A stretch of DNA of 11,830 bases from Bacteroidota bacterium (GTDB taxonomy: Bacteria; Bacteroidota; Ignavibacteria; Kapaibacteriales; UBA2268), in the NCBI GenBank assembly GCA_017428585.1, contig JAFRQN010000105.1, forward strand, positions 1-11,830, read 5' to 3'. A program made the position numbers and the translations under genes. The notes beneath the pieces are model-generated. The model ran no database searches. It had not been told where the DNA came from and saw only the letters and a program-made list of their open reading frames with translations. Below, in pieces: positions 1 through 8,744 of the stretch. Positions within the stretch are counted from its first letter, which is position 1, and the number at the start of each line of letters is the position of its first letter.

Positions 1-12
1 AGAGAATAAGAT

Positions 13-3000
13 ATGCGTTTCGAGAAGATATTTACAAAAGGCAATGATAATCCATATTCAATGTTTGAATATGAATTAAGAAGTTCAGAGCTAAGAAATG
101 CTGATGGAACAACAGTTTTTCAGATGGACAATATAGAAGTTCCTGTTCACTGTCCCAATTAGCAACAGATATATTAGCGCAAAAGTATTTTCGCAAAGCA
201 GGAGTTCCATTAAAGAATGAAGACGGCAGTCCTGTTTTAGACGAAGAAGGCAAACAGAAATACGGTCCTGAAAATTCTATAAAACAGGTAGTACATAGAT
301 TAGCATCCACATGGCGGGATTGCGGCATTCAGTTTAATTATTTCACAACAGCAGAAGACGCTAAAAATTTCTATGATGAAATAGTTTATATGCTGTTAAA
401 TCAGATGTGCGCTCCAAACTCTCCGCAATGGTTTAATACAGGTTTGGAACATGCTTATGGCATAAAAGGGAAAGCTCAAGGCCATTACTTTGTTGATCAA
501 AACACAGGAAAGCTGCAAAAATCCACAGATGCTTATTCTCATCCGCAGACATCAGCCTGCTTTATTCAATCAATAAAAGATGATTTGGTAAACGAAGGCG
601 GTATATTTGATTTGCTGAACAAAGAAGCAAGAATTTTCAAATATGGAAGCGGAACAGGTACCAACTTCTCCAATCTGCGTGGAAAGAATGAAACTCTATC
701 TGGCGGCGGCATATCCTCTGGATTGATGAGTTTCTTAAAGATTTTCGACAAAGCGGCTGGTGCAATAAAATCAGGCGGTACTACTCGGCGTGCAGCAAAA
801 ATGGTTATCTTAAATATAGACCATCCAGATGTAGAGGAATTTATTGAATGGAAAGCAAAAGAAGAAGATAAAGTTGCTCATTTAGTAGCAGGTTCTAAAG
901 TAACAGCAGTCTTTTTAGAGAAGATTTTTGAAGAATGCGTAGAGAACGGAACAGACAGAAAAACAAACCATAATTTAAATACATTAATACAAAAAGCGTT
1001 AAATCGAGGCATTTTATATTCAAGAATACAGCAGGTCATTGACTTGGCGGCAATGGGCTATAAAAACTTTGATTTTGCCTCATTTGATACAAACGCTGAC
1101 GGAGAAGCCTATAATACAGTAAGCGGCCAAAACTCAAATAATTCAATAAGAGTAAATTCAGCATTTATGGATGCTGTGGCTAATGACGGCGACTGGGATC
1201 TTAAACATAGAAACGACCACAGCGTTGCAAAGACTGTAAAGGCAAGAGATCTTTGGGATAAAATCAATTTATCAGCTTGGCGTACAGCAGATCCAGGATT
1301 GCAGTATGATACAACTATCAATGAATGGCATACTTGTCCTCAATCAGGACGCATTAATGCGAGCAATCCTTGCAGTGAATATATGTTCTTGGACGATACA
1401 GCCTGCAACCTTGCCAGCATAAACTTAAGAAAATTCTGGGATGCAGAAAAGAACGTCTTTTTAGTTGATCAATATAAGCATACTATCCGTATATGGACAA
1501 CAATCCTTGAATTATCCATTACTGTTGCGCAATTCCCATCACCAGAAATAGCTCAAAACAGCTATGACTTTAGAACATTAGGTCTTGGCTATGCCAACTT
1601 AGGTTCTTTATTAATGGTTATGGGGCATCCATACGATTCAAAAGAAGCATTGGCTATAACAGGCGCTGTAACATCTATTTTATCAGGTACAGCATACGCC
1701 ACTTCCGCTGAATTGGCAAAAGAGCATGGCACATTTGTTTATTATGAGAAGAACAAAAATGATATGCTCAGAGTAATCCGCAACCATAGACGCGCAGCTT
1801 ACAACGCGCCAAAGAATGAATATGAAAATCTAACCATACTTCCTCGTGGAATAGATAAATCCTACTGTCCTGAATATCTATTTAATACTTCCTGCGAATG
1901 CTGGGACAAGGCATTAGAATTAGGCGAAAAATATGGATATAGAAATGCACAAGTATCTGTATTAGCGCCAACAGGAACTATTGGATTATTGATGGACTGC
2001 GATACAACAGGCATAGAACCTGATTTCGCAATAGTAAAATACAAGAAATTAGCAGGCGGCGGTTATTTCAAAATAGTAAACCAAAGCGTTAAATTAGCAT
2101 TAAAGAAATTAGGATATACGCCAGAACAAATAAAAGATATAGAAGCATATACAACAGGCGCTCTTACATTAAAGAACTGTCCTTATATCAACGAAGAATC
2201 CTTAAAAGAACGTGGATTTACTGATGAAAAAATACAGCTAATCGAACAACAGCTTCCAACAGTATTTAATATAAGATTTGCATTTAATAAGTATATATTG
2301 GGCGAAGATTTCTTGGTCAGCTTAGGAATAGATCAAGCCGAACTCAATCTTCCACAATTTGATTTATTATCAACACTCGGATATAATGAAGACGAAATAG
2401 AAATTGCCAATTCATACGTAACAGGTACAATGACAATAGAGGGTGCGCCTCATTTATCAGAAGAGGATCTTCCAATATTTGATTGTGCTAATAAATGCGG
2501 CAAATTAGGAAAACGTTTTATATCATATATGGCTCATTTAAGAGCAATGTCTGCAGCTCAGCCTTTCATAAGCGGTGCTATTTCAAAGACAGTTAATATG
2601 CCTGCAGATGCAACCGTACAAGATATAGGCGATGTTTATACCAACGCCTATAATATGATGATCAAAGCTGTTGCTTTATACCGTGATAACTCTAAACTTT
2701 CACAACCTCTTAATACAACATTAAATGATTTTGATGAAGTTGTATCTCTTGGCGATGAAAATACTTTAGATGAGACAAAAGGCCCAGCTGAAGTATATAA
2801 AATCCAAAAATCAAAACTTGAACGCAAACGTCTGCCATTAAGACGCAGCGGCATAACAAGAGAAGTAACAATTCAAAATCAAAAAGTTTACTTAAGAACT
2901 GGTGAATACGAAGACGGCAGTTTAGGCGAAATCTTTATAGATATGTATAAAGAAGGCGCAGCTTTCAGAGGCTTAATAAACAGCTTTGCAATTCTTACTT

Positions 3001-3380
3001 CTAAAGCCTTGCAATACGGCATACCATTGCATGATTTGGTTAATACATTCAAATTTACTCGATTTGAACCAGCTGGTATTGTTCAAGGCCACGAAGAAAT
3101 AAGATTTACTACTTCTGTACTTGATTACATTTTCCAATCATTAGAATATGACTATATTACTAATAAGAGAGAAGTTGTTAAAACAGAAGAAGTTCATCAT
3201 CACCATATAGAAACAAAGCAGGCAAATACAACATCTAATGATAAAAATTCAAAACTTGCAAACGCTAAATCATTAGGTTATACAGGCGAACAATGCCCAA
3301 CCTGCGGTTCTATTAGGTTAAAACGAAATGGCAGCTGCATGATATGCGAAGAATGTGGTTCAACAACAGGTTGTTCTTAG
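13..3380 (+). CDS. nrdJ: Adenosylcobalamin-dependent (class II) ribonucleoside-diphosphate reductase, frameshifted near its 5' end
   Basis: Reduces ribonucleotides to deoxyribonucleotides with a B12-generated thiyl radical; cytoplasmic and oxygen-independent. The frame opens at ATG 13 (in-frame TAA at 7-9) with a typical family N-terminus (MRFEKIFTKG) and reaches IEVPVHCPN before TAG at 160-162. The next frame continues the family sequence at once (SQLATDILAQKYFRKAG) and stays open to 3380. Restoring one base gives about 1122 residues. In that numbering the radical cysteine is C454 in NPCSE (N452 and E456 conserved), with redox partners C183 (TSACF) and C465 (TACNL); the 454/465 spacing of 11 matches class II enzymes. 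PTGTIG lies at 653-658. A TSCPD-like domain spans roughly 950-1050. A flexible linker with four histidines leads to a cysteine cluster (C1095, C1098, C1109, C1112, C1115, C1121), probably a zinc site plus the reducing tail. Without the repair, translation could restart only at an internal codon such as ATG 390, losing about 126 residues. Its promoter lies outside the window. Confidence 0.93.
151..153 (+). other. nrdJ: Single-base deletion (frameshift) in nrdJ
   Basis: The bases CAC TGT CCC AA are read in the frame of ATG 13 as H-C-P and then hit TAG at 160. Adding one G after base 152 turns TG+T into TGG and gives V-P-V-H-W-S-Q-L-A-T-D, the expected family sequence with its conserved Trp-Ser-Gln. 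The lesion is therefore placed to within one or two bases. There is no long homopolymer or canonical slippery heptamer at the site, so programmed frameshifting is unlikely. An assembly or sequencing error, or a very recent mutation, fits better. Confidence 0.85.
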
Positions 3381-3422
3381 TCATATCTAAATAACTAAAT
3401 AAAATTTATAATAATTAAACAT

Positions 3423-3456
3423 AAAAAAACTCAATACTAAGTATTGAGTTTTTTTT
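3423..3456. terminator. Bidirectional intrinsic terminator between nrdJ and pgi
   Basis: An 8-bp perfect stem, CTCAATAC (3430-3437) paired with GTATTGAG (3441-3448), closes a TAA loop. Seven A residues precede it (3423-3429) and eight T residues follow it (3449-3456), so the hairpin has a U-tract on both strands. It lies between the convergent ends of nrdJ (3380) and pgi (3496) and should stop transcription from either side. Confidence 0.88.
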
Positions 3457-3466
3457 ATTTAAGAGG

Positions 3467-3488
3467 TTAATATTAAAAATAATATTAA
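3467..3488. repeat. AT-only perfect inverted repeat downstream of pgi
   Basis: TTAATATTA (3467-3475) and TAATATTAA (3480-3488) form a 9-bp perfect stem around an AAAA loop, eight bases past the pgi stop codon. With no G-C pairs it is a weak hairpin. It may be an accessory 3'-end structure before the main terminator, or simply a by-product of AT-rich sequence. Confidence 0.35.
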
Positions 3489-3495
3489 TAAATAT

Positions 3496-5151
3496 CTATA
3501 ACTGCATATCTATATACTTGTTAATCAATCCATTAGTAGAGCTGTCATGATTATCAATATATGATTTGCTGTCTATTTCAGCCAATATTTTCTTTGCCAG
3601 CTGCTTTCCTAATTCTACACCCCATTGATCAAAAGAATTAATATGCCAAATTATGCCTTGAACAAATATCTTGTGTTCATACATAGCTATTAAACTGCCC
3701 AATGTATATGGAGTAAGTTTATTAATCAAAATAGATGTTGTCGGCTTATTGCCCTTAAATATCTTATGAGGAATTAATTTGTTCTTTTCTTCTTTTGAAA
3801 GATCTGATTTTGCTAATTCTTTTTCTACCGTTTCTCTATCTTTTCCACGCATTAAGGCTTCTGTCTGAGCAAAGAAATTAGACAATAATATCTTTTGATG
3901 TTCAGCCGAATGCAGACTGTTTGCAAAAGAAATAAAGTCTATAGGAATCAATCGAGTACTCTGGTGTATTAATTGAAAGAATGAATGCTGCGCATTAGTA
4001 CCAGCCGCCCCCCAAAGAATAGGAGCAGTATGATAACTGATATTTTCGCTGTCAATGTTTACGCTTTTGCCATTGCTTTCCATATCCAGCTGCTGCAAAT
4101 ACAAAGGCAGTTTTGATAAATAATGATCATAAGGAATAACAGCTTGAGTTTCTGCATTCCAAAAATTAATATACCATATACCCAACAACCCCATTATTAC
4201 TGGAATATTCTTTTCAAAAGGCGTATAGCGGAAATGATTGTCCATTGCCTCTGCGCCAGCCAGCAGGCTTCTAAAATTCTTCATTCCAACGATTAATGCA
4301 ATAGAAATTCCAATCGCAGACCATAATGAAAAACGACCGCCTACCCAATTCCAGAATTTAAATATTTTATCTTCATTTATTCCAAATTCTACACACGCTT
4401 GAACATTGGTAGAAACAGCTATAAAATGATTTGATACCATAGAAGTATTGTTTTCATCATACGGCAGTTTTTCCAAAAGCCATTTCTTTGCTGTTTCTGC
4501 ATTTGTCATTGTTTCCTGCGTAGTAAAGGTTTTAGATGACACAATAAATAAAGTAGTTTCTGGATCTAATTTCTTTAATGTAGTCATTATATCCGTTCCA
4601 TCTACATTGGAAACAAAATGAGCTTTTAAATGTCCCGTAGAATAATATCCAAGAGCTTCGGTTACCATAGAAGGTCCTAAGTCAGATCCGCCTATTCCGA
4701 TGTTTACTATATCCTTAAATCGTTTTCCTGTACTGCCTACAAATTCACCTTCATGAACCGATTCTACAAATTCTTCTATTTTATCTAATTCTTTATGTAC
4801 TTTTGTTATTACATTTTCACTTGATACATAAATAGGATTACCGCTGCTTTGTCTTAAAGCAGTATGCAAAACAGCTCTGTCTTCTGTAATATTTATCTTT
4901 TCTCCAGAAAAGCAAGCCTCTATTTTATCATGCAGATTAACAGATCTTGCCAAATCCGTCAGTAATTTCAATGTTTCTGAATTGATTAAATTCTTTGAAT
5001 AGTCAAAAAATATGTCTTCAAATTCAATAGAAAATCTATTAAATCTTTCAGAATCTGTATTAAAAGCATTCAATAAATTAAAATTCTCCTGCTCTAACGT
5101 ATTTTTATGAGATTCTAATTTTTTCCATTCTTCAGATTCAGTAATACCCAT
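3496..5151 (-). CDS. pgi: Glucose-6-phosphate isomerase
   Basis: Cytosolic enzyme interconverting glucose 6-phosphate and fructose 6-phosphate in glycolysis and gluconeogenesis. At 551 residues it has the usual length of the long bacterial/eukaryotic-type enzyme (E. coli Pgi is 549). Visible family blocks are NIGIGGSDLGP (150-160), the SSKTFTTQET phosphate-binding segment (205-214), GGRFSLWSAIG (271-281), MESNGKSV (357-364), GTNAQHSFFQ (384-393) and GVELGKQLAKK (511-521). Expected catalytic residues are present: E358, H389 and K516. The start is ATG 5151, with GGAG 13 bases upstream. The gene faces nrdJ across a shared terminator and follows the ComB-like gene after 137 bases, so it is probably transcribed separately. 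It looks intact. Confidence 0.97.
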   Translation of the reverse strand: MGITESEEWKKLESHKNTLEQENFNLLNAFNTDSERFNRFSIEFEDIFFDYSKNLINSETLKLLTDLARSVNLHDKIEACFSGEKINITEDRAVLHTALRQSSGNPIYVSSENVITKVHKELDKIEEFVESVHEGEFVGSTGKRFKDIVNIGIGGSDLGPSMVTEALGYYSTGHLKAHFVSNVDGTDIMTTLKKLDPETTLFIVSSKTFTTQETMTNAETAKKWLLEKLPYDENNTSMVSNHFIAVSTNVQACVEFGINEDKIFKFWNWVGGRFSLWSAIGISIALIVGMKNFRSLLAGAEAMDNHFRYTPFEKNIPVIMGLLGIWYINFWNAETQAVIPYDHYLSKLPLYLQQLDMESNGKSVNIDSENISYHTAPILWGAAGTNAQHSFFQLIHQSTRLIPIDFISFANSLHSAEHQKILLSNFFAQTEALMRGKDRETVEKELAKSDLSKEEKNKLIPHKIFKGNKPTTSILINKLTPYTLGSLIAMYEHKIFVQGIIWHINSFDQWGVELGKQLAKKILAEIDSKSYIDNHDSSTNGLINKYIDMQL

Positions 5152-5288
5152 TTTTTTATTATATCTCCGTATCTTATTATATTTTTAAATACAAAAATAC
5201 AAATTTATTTATTCATTATATAATTTTATTATTATAATTATAACATTTATTATAAAATTTTCATAAATATTATAACACTTAGACAAAT
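5152..5288 (-). promoter_or_regulatory. AT-rich leader, likely pgi promoter region
   Basis: This is the longest same-strand gap in the minus-strand block and contains almost no G or C. The strand leading into pgi offers several TATAAT-like hexamers and one TATTTTTG element, which matches the TAnnTTTG -7 consensus of Bacteroidota, but I find no TTTG at the proper upstream distance. GGAG (complement of 5165-5168) is a plausible ribosome site, although 13 bases from the ATG is long. A short inverted repeat (AATTTTAT at 5222-5229, ATAAAATT at 5252-5259) is probably compositional. No strong terminator for the upstream gene is visible. The promoter is inferred from position, not proven. Confidence 0.4.
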
Positions 5289-6026
5289 TTATTTTGCTGA
5301 TGTAATTATATTCTGTCTGCTTATAAGAGGAATTACAGAACAAATATTTAATTTTCCTGCAAACTCTACGTCTTTTCTAAATCCTAAATCATATAAATCT
5401 TGTGAGTGCTTGCATTGGTTCAAGGCAGATGGTATATCATCTTTATGATCTAAATATAATAACTCCGCTTCTTTGGAATGCGCTTTTAGAACGTCTTGTT
5501 TATCCTGCATAAGATGATCTATAAAATATCCAGCGCACAGCAAATCTTCCTCACACGGCTCTCCATATTCTCCAGCGCATAAAATAATAATGCTGTTTGT
5601 TCCCTGCTTATTTCTTAAAATAAAATCAATTACAGCATCTGCATTAACAAAAGAACCTATTATTCTATAGTTTGCCGGCACTGCTTTAGTAAAAATTTTT
5701 GTGCCGTTTGAAGTAGATAAAATTATTGTTTTATCTTTTACTTTGTCTGAAGTGTTTTCTGTTGGAGAATTACCCAGTCCAAATCCTTTTGGCAGTTTTA
5801 ATCTTGCTTCTCCTGCAAGCACGCAGTTTATACCATCTCTTTCTCTATAACGCTGCCAAGCATCATCAGGATTAGGACAAGGCAGCACTTCTTTTGCCCC
5901 ATTAAACAGCATAGAACAGATTGTAGTGCTTGCACGCAGTATATCTATCATAATAATTATAGAATTTTTATATTTTTCTTCTTCTAACTGTTCTAATTCT
6001 TTTGAGAAATAAGTTTCAAAAATCAT
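5289..6026 (-). CDS. comB: ComB-family 2-phosphosulfolactate phosphatase
   Basis: The family is named for the Mg-dependent phosphatase that releases sulfolactate from 2-phosphosulfolactate in coenzyme M synthesis; many bacteria without coenzyme M carry homologues whose substrate is unproven. With the start at ATG 6026 the protein has 245 residues, normal for the family. Conserved blocks are MIDILRASTT (26-35), AGEARLKLPKGFGLGNSP (71-88), STSNGT (104-109), ILCAGEYGEPCEED (148-161) and a terminal DVEFAGKL (219-226) followed by VIP. No signal peptide or membrane segment is seen, so it should be cytosolic. An in-frame TTG at 6035 would add three residues; I prefer the ATG because its sequence leads directly into the family N-terminus. 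It begins 26 bases after the patatin gene ends, suggesting cotranscription. Membership is secure, the reaction in this organism less so. Confidence 0.87.
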   Translation of the reverse strand: MIFETYFSKELEQLEEEKYKNSIIIMIDILRASTTICSMLFNGAKEVLPCPNPDDAWQRYRERDGINCVLAGEARLKLPKGFGLGNSPTENTSDKVKDKTIILSTSNGTKIFTKAVPANYRIIGSFVNADAVIDFILRNKQGTNSIIILCAGEYGEPCEEDLLCAGYFIDHLMQDKQDVLKAHSKEAELLYLDHKDDIPSALNQCKHSQDLYDLGFRKDVEFAGKLNICSVIPLISRQNIITSAK

Positions 6027-6052
6027 ATATTGCAACTAAATAAATGAAAAAA

Positions 6053-8710
6053 TTATAGATATGCGCCGATGCTGAAGTATAGCAATGTTGGACCAAAAAG
6101 AGCTTTTATATCATTATTAGACAGCCTCAACAAACTGAACATCTTGCCAACAGAAAAACTTGCAGGACCAACTGGAGTATCCAGCATTAAAGAAAGACCG
6201 AACCCATGCTTTAAGGTTGAAAATTTAATAGATTCAGGTTCTACCCACACAGCGCCTAAATCATATCTAAATCCTAAATATGTATCCATTGTTAAAATAG
6301 AAAGTTCTTTTGGAAGCTGCTGCTTAAAATCTAAAGAGCTTCTGAAAAGCTGGCGTCCAACTTCTTCATTTTCTCTATAACCAAAGAAATTGTATTGACC
6401 GCCTAAAGTAAAACACTCCATGTACGGCATTGTTCTATCGCCGACTAAAAACAATATTTGAGGTTTTACCAAAAAATCTTTATATCTTAACAATTTGCTT
6501 GCGGAAAATTTCATTTTTGTAAATTTTGCATTCTCTCTCGGAGTAAAGAAATTAGATTCCATTCCAACAGCAATAGCTGCGCCTTTCTTTGTAAAGAAAT
6601 TATTGTCTTCCGTGTCATAATTAAAATTCAGCTTTAATGTAGAGAGCCAGTTGGAAGAATAGCCGTCAATATTGTATTCCTTCAAATTTTGTTTTTCAAA
6701 GCGGTATGCCACTCCCAAAAATCCATTTTTTTGAATTTGAACTCCATTTACCGCTTCTAATCCAATTTTTTCAAAGATATCGTTTCCTATTACCTCTGTT
6801 TTATATCTATTATTCTGCAATGTTTTGTTAAATATATTCCTTTTTTGCCAATCATAATAGATATTAAAATTCATAGTTATAGGCGTTCCAAAAATTCTTG
6901 GAATAATCAAATTATCGGAAACATATCTATTGATGTAGCCTGAATGAAAATGCAAAACATTTTTAACAAGTTTGTCCAATATATTAGCATGAATGAAATC
7001 CAAACCAAGTACAAAATTTCTTTCATTATCTATTTTTCCAGTTATAGATATATTCTGTATCCCCTGTTCATGCACATTAATAATAAGACTGCAGCCATTA
7101 GGAAGCTGTTCTACATCTAAATTGACCTCTGAAAAAAGGTTAAGGCTTAACAGGTTGTTATATCCACGCAGCAATTTATTGGCATTTAGAATTTCATTTA
7201 TTTTTATTCCAAATTCATTTGTAATAGTTTTGCTGCTTATTGTTTTATTTCCAGAAATAATAATATTGCGCACTATGCTTTCAACAATATAAACATTTAA
7301 TATTGTATCTTGTTCTATTTGGAATTTTAGATCAACGTATGGAATATTGCAATTCTTATAAATTGTTAATACTTTTTCTTTTATGCGGGAAATAAGCTTA
7401 TCATTTAATGAATGTTTTTTAAAAAGAGTTTCTATTTTTGCTAAAGAATCCTTAATAAAACTGCTGTAATAACCATTCGCATTAATATGAGACAGATGAT
7501 TATATTTTACAGCAGAAACATATACTACAGAATCTTCAGCTCTAAAATCTATATTTTTATATATTCCATTTACAACTAAATTATTAAGATATTTTAGTTT
7601 TTCTTTGTTATTAGTCAGTTCTTCCAATGAAAGCCGGCTGTCAAGATAGAAATTAGAATATATAAGTTTTTTATCGCCAATATAATAGTATAATTCAGAT
7701 TTTAAGATACAGGAATCCAATATATCATTTATTTGACCTCTGATAATATCAATATTCTGTTTCGTTGAATTATAACCAGAATTTATAATAGAATCTACTT
7801 TGTCATAATCCTCATTGCTGTAATTGTCAAGTTCAGGCGATATTAAAACATCAGCATATTTGGCATCCTCTTCTATTTCTCTTACCATACTAATAGAAAG
7901 CGACTGATCTATTATCTTAATAGGATTGTTGATTTCATCATGAGTATAAAGCGGACTGCAGGCATTAAAAGCAATATTTATATCAGCATTAAATTCGTTT
8001 TTTGCTATTCGTACAGGCAGATTGGCAAAAAGACCGCCATCGGTTAAAATCATTGTATCTTTTCGAACAGGGATATAATATAGAGGTATAGCAGAACTTG
8101 CCCTTAAATTTTGAATAAAGCTGCCTTCTTTTAGCACAACAGATTTAGCGCTGACTAAATCAGTCGCAACTGCAATAAAATCATATTTTAACCTGTCATT
8201 TTCATCATTTTTATAATATGCGCTGTTTAATAAGAGGTTGTATAAAAGATCATTTAGCTTATATCCAATATATATGCCTTCAGGAATATTCAACTTTGAA
8301 TCATTAATATATAAAGTTAATAGATTTCTATCTTCTACTAATTTGTCAAAATATGATAAATTCTGTCTGTCTTTTAATCTATCTGCAATAATATCATTCC
8401 AGGCAATGCTCCTGAAAATAGAATCTAATTGAGCAATACTGTATCCAGAAGAATAGATGCCGCCAATAATAGCCCCCATACTGGTGCCTGCTATACAATC
8501 AAAATTTATATCATTTTCTTCAAGACATTTTAATGAACCAATATGAGACAAACTTCTGGCGCCGCCGCCGCTTAATATGACTGCTATTTTAGGCTTAAAA
8601 GCTGTTGATTTATCAATAGTATATACAAAATCATCAGCAATAAGCATTTTATCGCTAATGATCATAACAAATAATATAAATATAATAGATATTTGTTTTA
8701 TATACTTCAT
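6053..8710 (-). CDS. Patatin-like phospholipase with POTRA domains and C-terminal outer-membrane barrel (type Vd autotransporter-like)
   Basis: Predicted lipid acyl hydrolase joined to its own outer-membrane barrel, as in PlpD of Pseudomonas. From ATG 8710 it has 885 residues. A basic start and hydrophobic stretch (about 4-18), then LIADD, look like a Sec signal peptide. The patatin domain (about 40-330) has the oxyanion loop SGGGARSLSHIG (47-58), nucleophile S77 in GTSMG, and catalytic D224 in TDGGLFANLP. A POTRA domain lies near 479-549 (VRNIIISGNKTI, then LLSLNLFSEV), with a second POTRA-like stretch at about 390-478. The rest (about 555-885) matches the BamA/TamA surface-antigen barrel, with an FFGYRENE segment in the place of the loop-6 motif. 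It ends in leucine rather than the usual aromatic residue. An in-frame GTG at 8722 adds four residues and fits the signal peptide less well. No SD is visible. The gene follows the glycosyltransferase by 34 bases. Surface exposure or release of the lipase domain is inferred from the family. Confidence 0.92.
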   Translation of the reverse strand: MKYIKQISIIFILFVMIISDKMLIADDFVYTIDKSTAFKPKIAVILSGGGARSLSHIGSLKCLEENDINFDCIAGTSMGAIIGGIYSSGYSIAQLDSIFRSIAWNDIIADRLKDRQNLSYFDKLVEDRNLLTLYINDSKLNIPEGIYIGYKLNDLLYNLLLNSAYYKNDENDRLKYDFIAVATDLVSAKSVVLKEGSFIQNLRASSAIPLYYIPVRKDTMILTDGGLFANLPVRIAKNEFNADINIAFNACSPLYTHDEINNPIKIIDQSLSISMVREIEEDAKYADVLISPELDNYSNEDYDKVDSIINSGYNSTKQNIDIIRGQINDILDSCILKSELYYYIGDKKLIYSNFYLDSRLSLEELTNNKEKLKYLNNLVVNGIYKNIDFRAEDSVVYVSAVKYNHLSHINANGYYSSFIKDSLAKIETLFKKHSLNDKLISRIKEKVLTIYKNCNIPYVDLKFQIEQDTILNVYIVESIVRNIIISGNKTISSKTITNEFGIKINEILNANKLLRGYNNLLSLNLFSEVNLDVEQLPNGCSLIINVHEQGIQNISITGKIDNERNFVLGLDFIHANILDKLVKNVLHFHSGYINRYVSDNLIIPRIFGTPITMNFNIYYDWQKRNIFNKTLQNNRYKTEVIGNDIFEKIGLEAVNGVQIQKNGFLGVAYRFEKQNLKEYNIDGYSSNWLSTLKLNFNYDTEDNNFFTKKGAAIAVGMESNFFTPRENAKFTKMKFSASKLLRYKDFLVKPQILFLVGDRTMPYMECFTLGGQYNFFGYRENEEVGRQLFRSSLDFKQQLPKELSILTMDTYLGFRYDLGAVWVEPESIKFSTLKHGFGLSLMLDTPVGPASFSVGKMFSLLRLSNNDIKALFGPTLLYFSIGAYL

Positions 8711-8744
8711 GACAAACAACACAGTATTAAATAATAAACAATCT

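Noticed and set aside
1..12. B12 riboswitch or promoter before nrdJ
   Set aside because: Only twelve bases precede the start codon, so any such element would lie outside the window.
145..162. Programmed ribosomal frameshift joining the two parts of nrdJ
   Set aside because: The overlap lacks a canonical slippery heptamer, and no downstream pseudoknot is evident. Adding a single G restores the conserved motif exactly, and I know of no frameshifting in this family.
390..392. ATG 390 as the true start of the reductase
   Set aside because: Conserved family sequence continues upstream in the same frame to about base 147, and then in the next frame to ATG 13.
566..2854. Several minus-strand open frames of 60-70 codons inside nrdJ
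   Set aside because: They are opposite conserved NrdJ coding sequence with no independent coding signal.
3190..3210. Four-histidine run resembling an engineered tag
   Set aside because: It lies in a natural-looking polar linker before the C-terminal cysteine cluster, with mixed His codons and no vector sequence around it.
3381..3495. Possible small RNA or tRNA in the nrdJ-pgi gap
   Set aside because: Only the terminator hairpin and a weak AT-only repeat are present; there is no cloverleaf and no room for a further gene.
6069..6380. Plus-strand open frame opposite the patatin C-terminus, and similar frames at 6993-7292, 9149-9379 and 9762-10097
   Set aside because: They lie wholly or mainly antisense to well-supported genes and show no recognisable domain or ribosome site.
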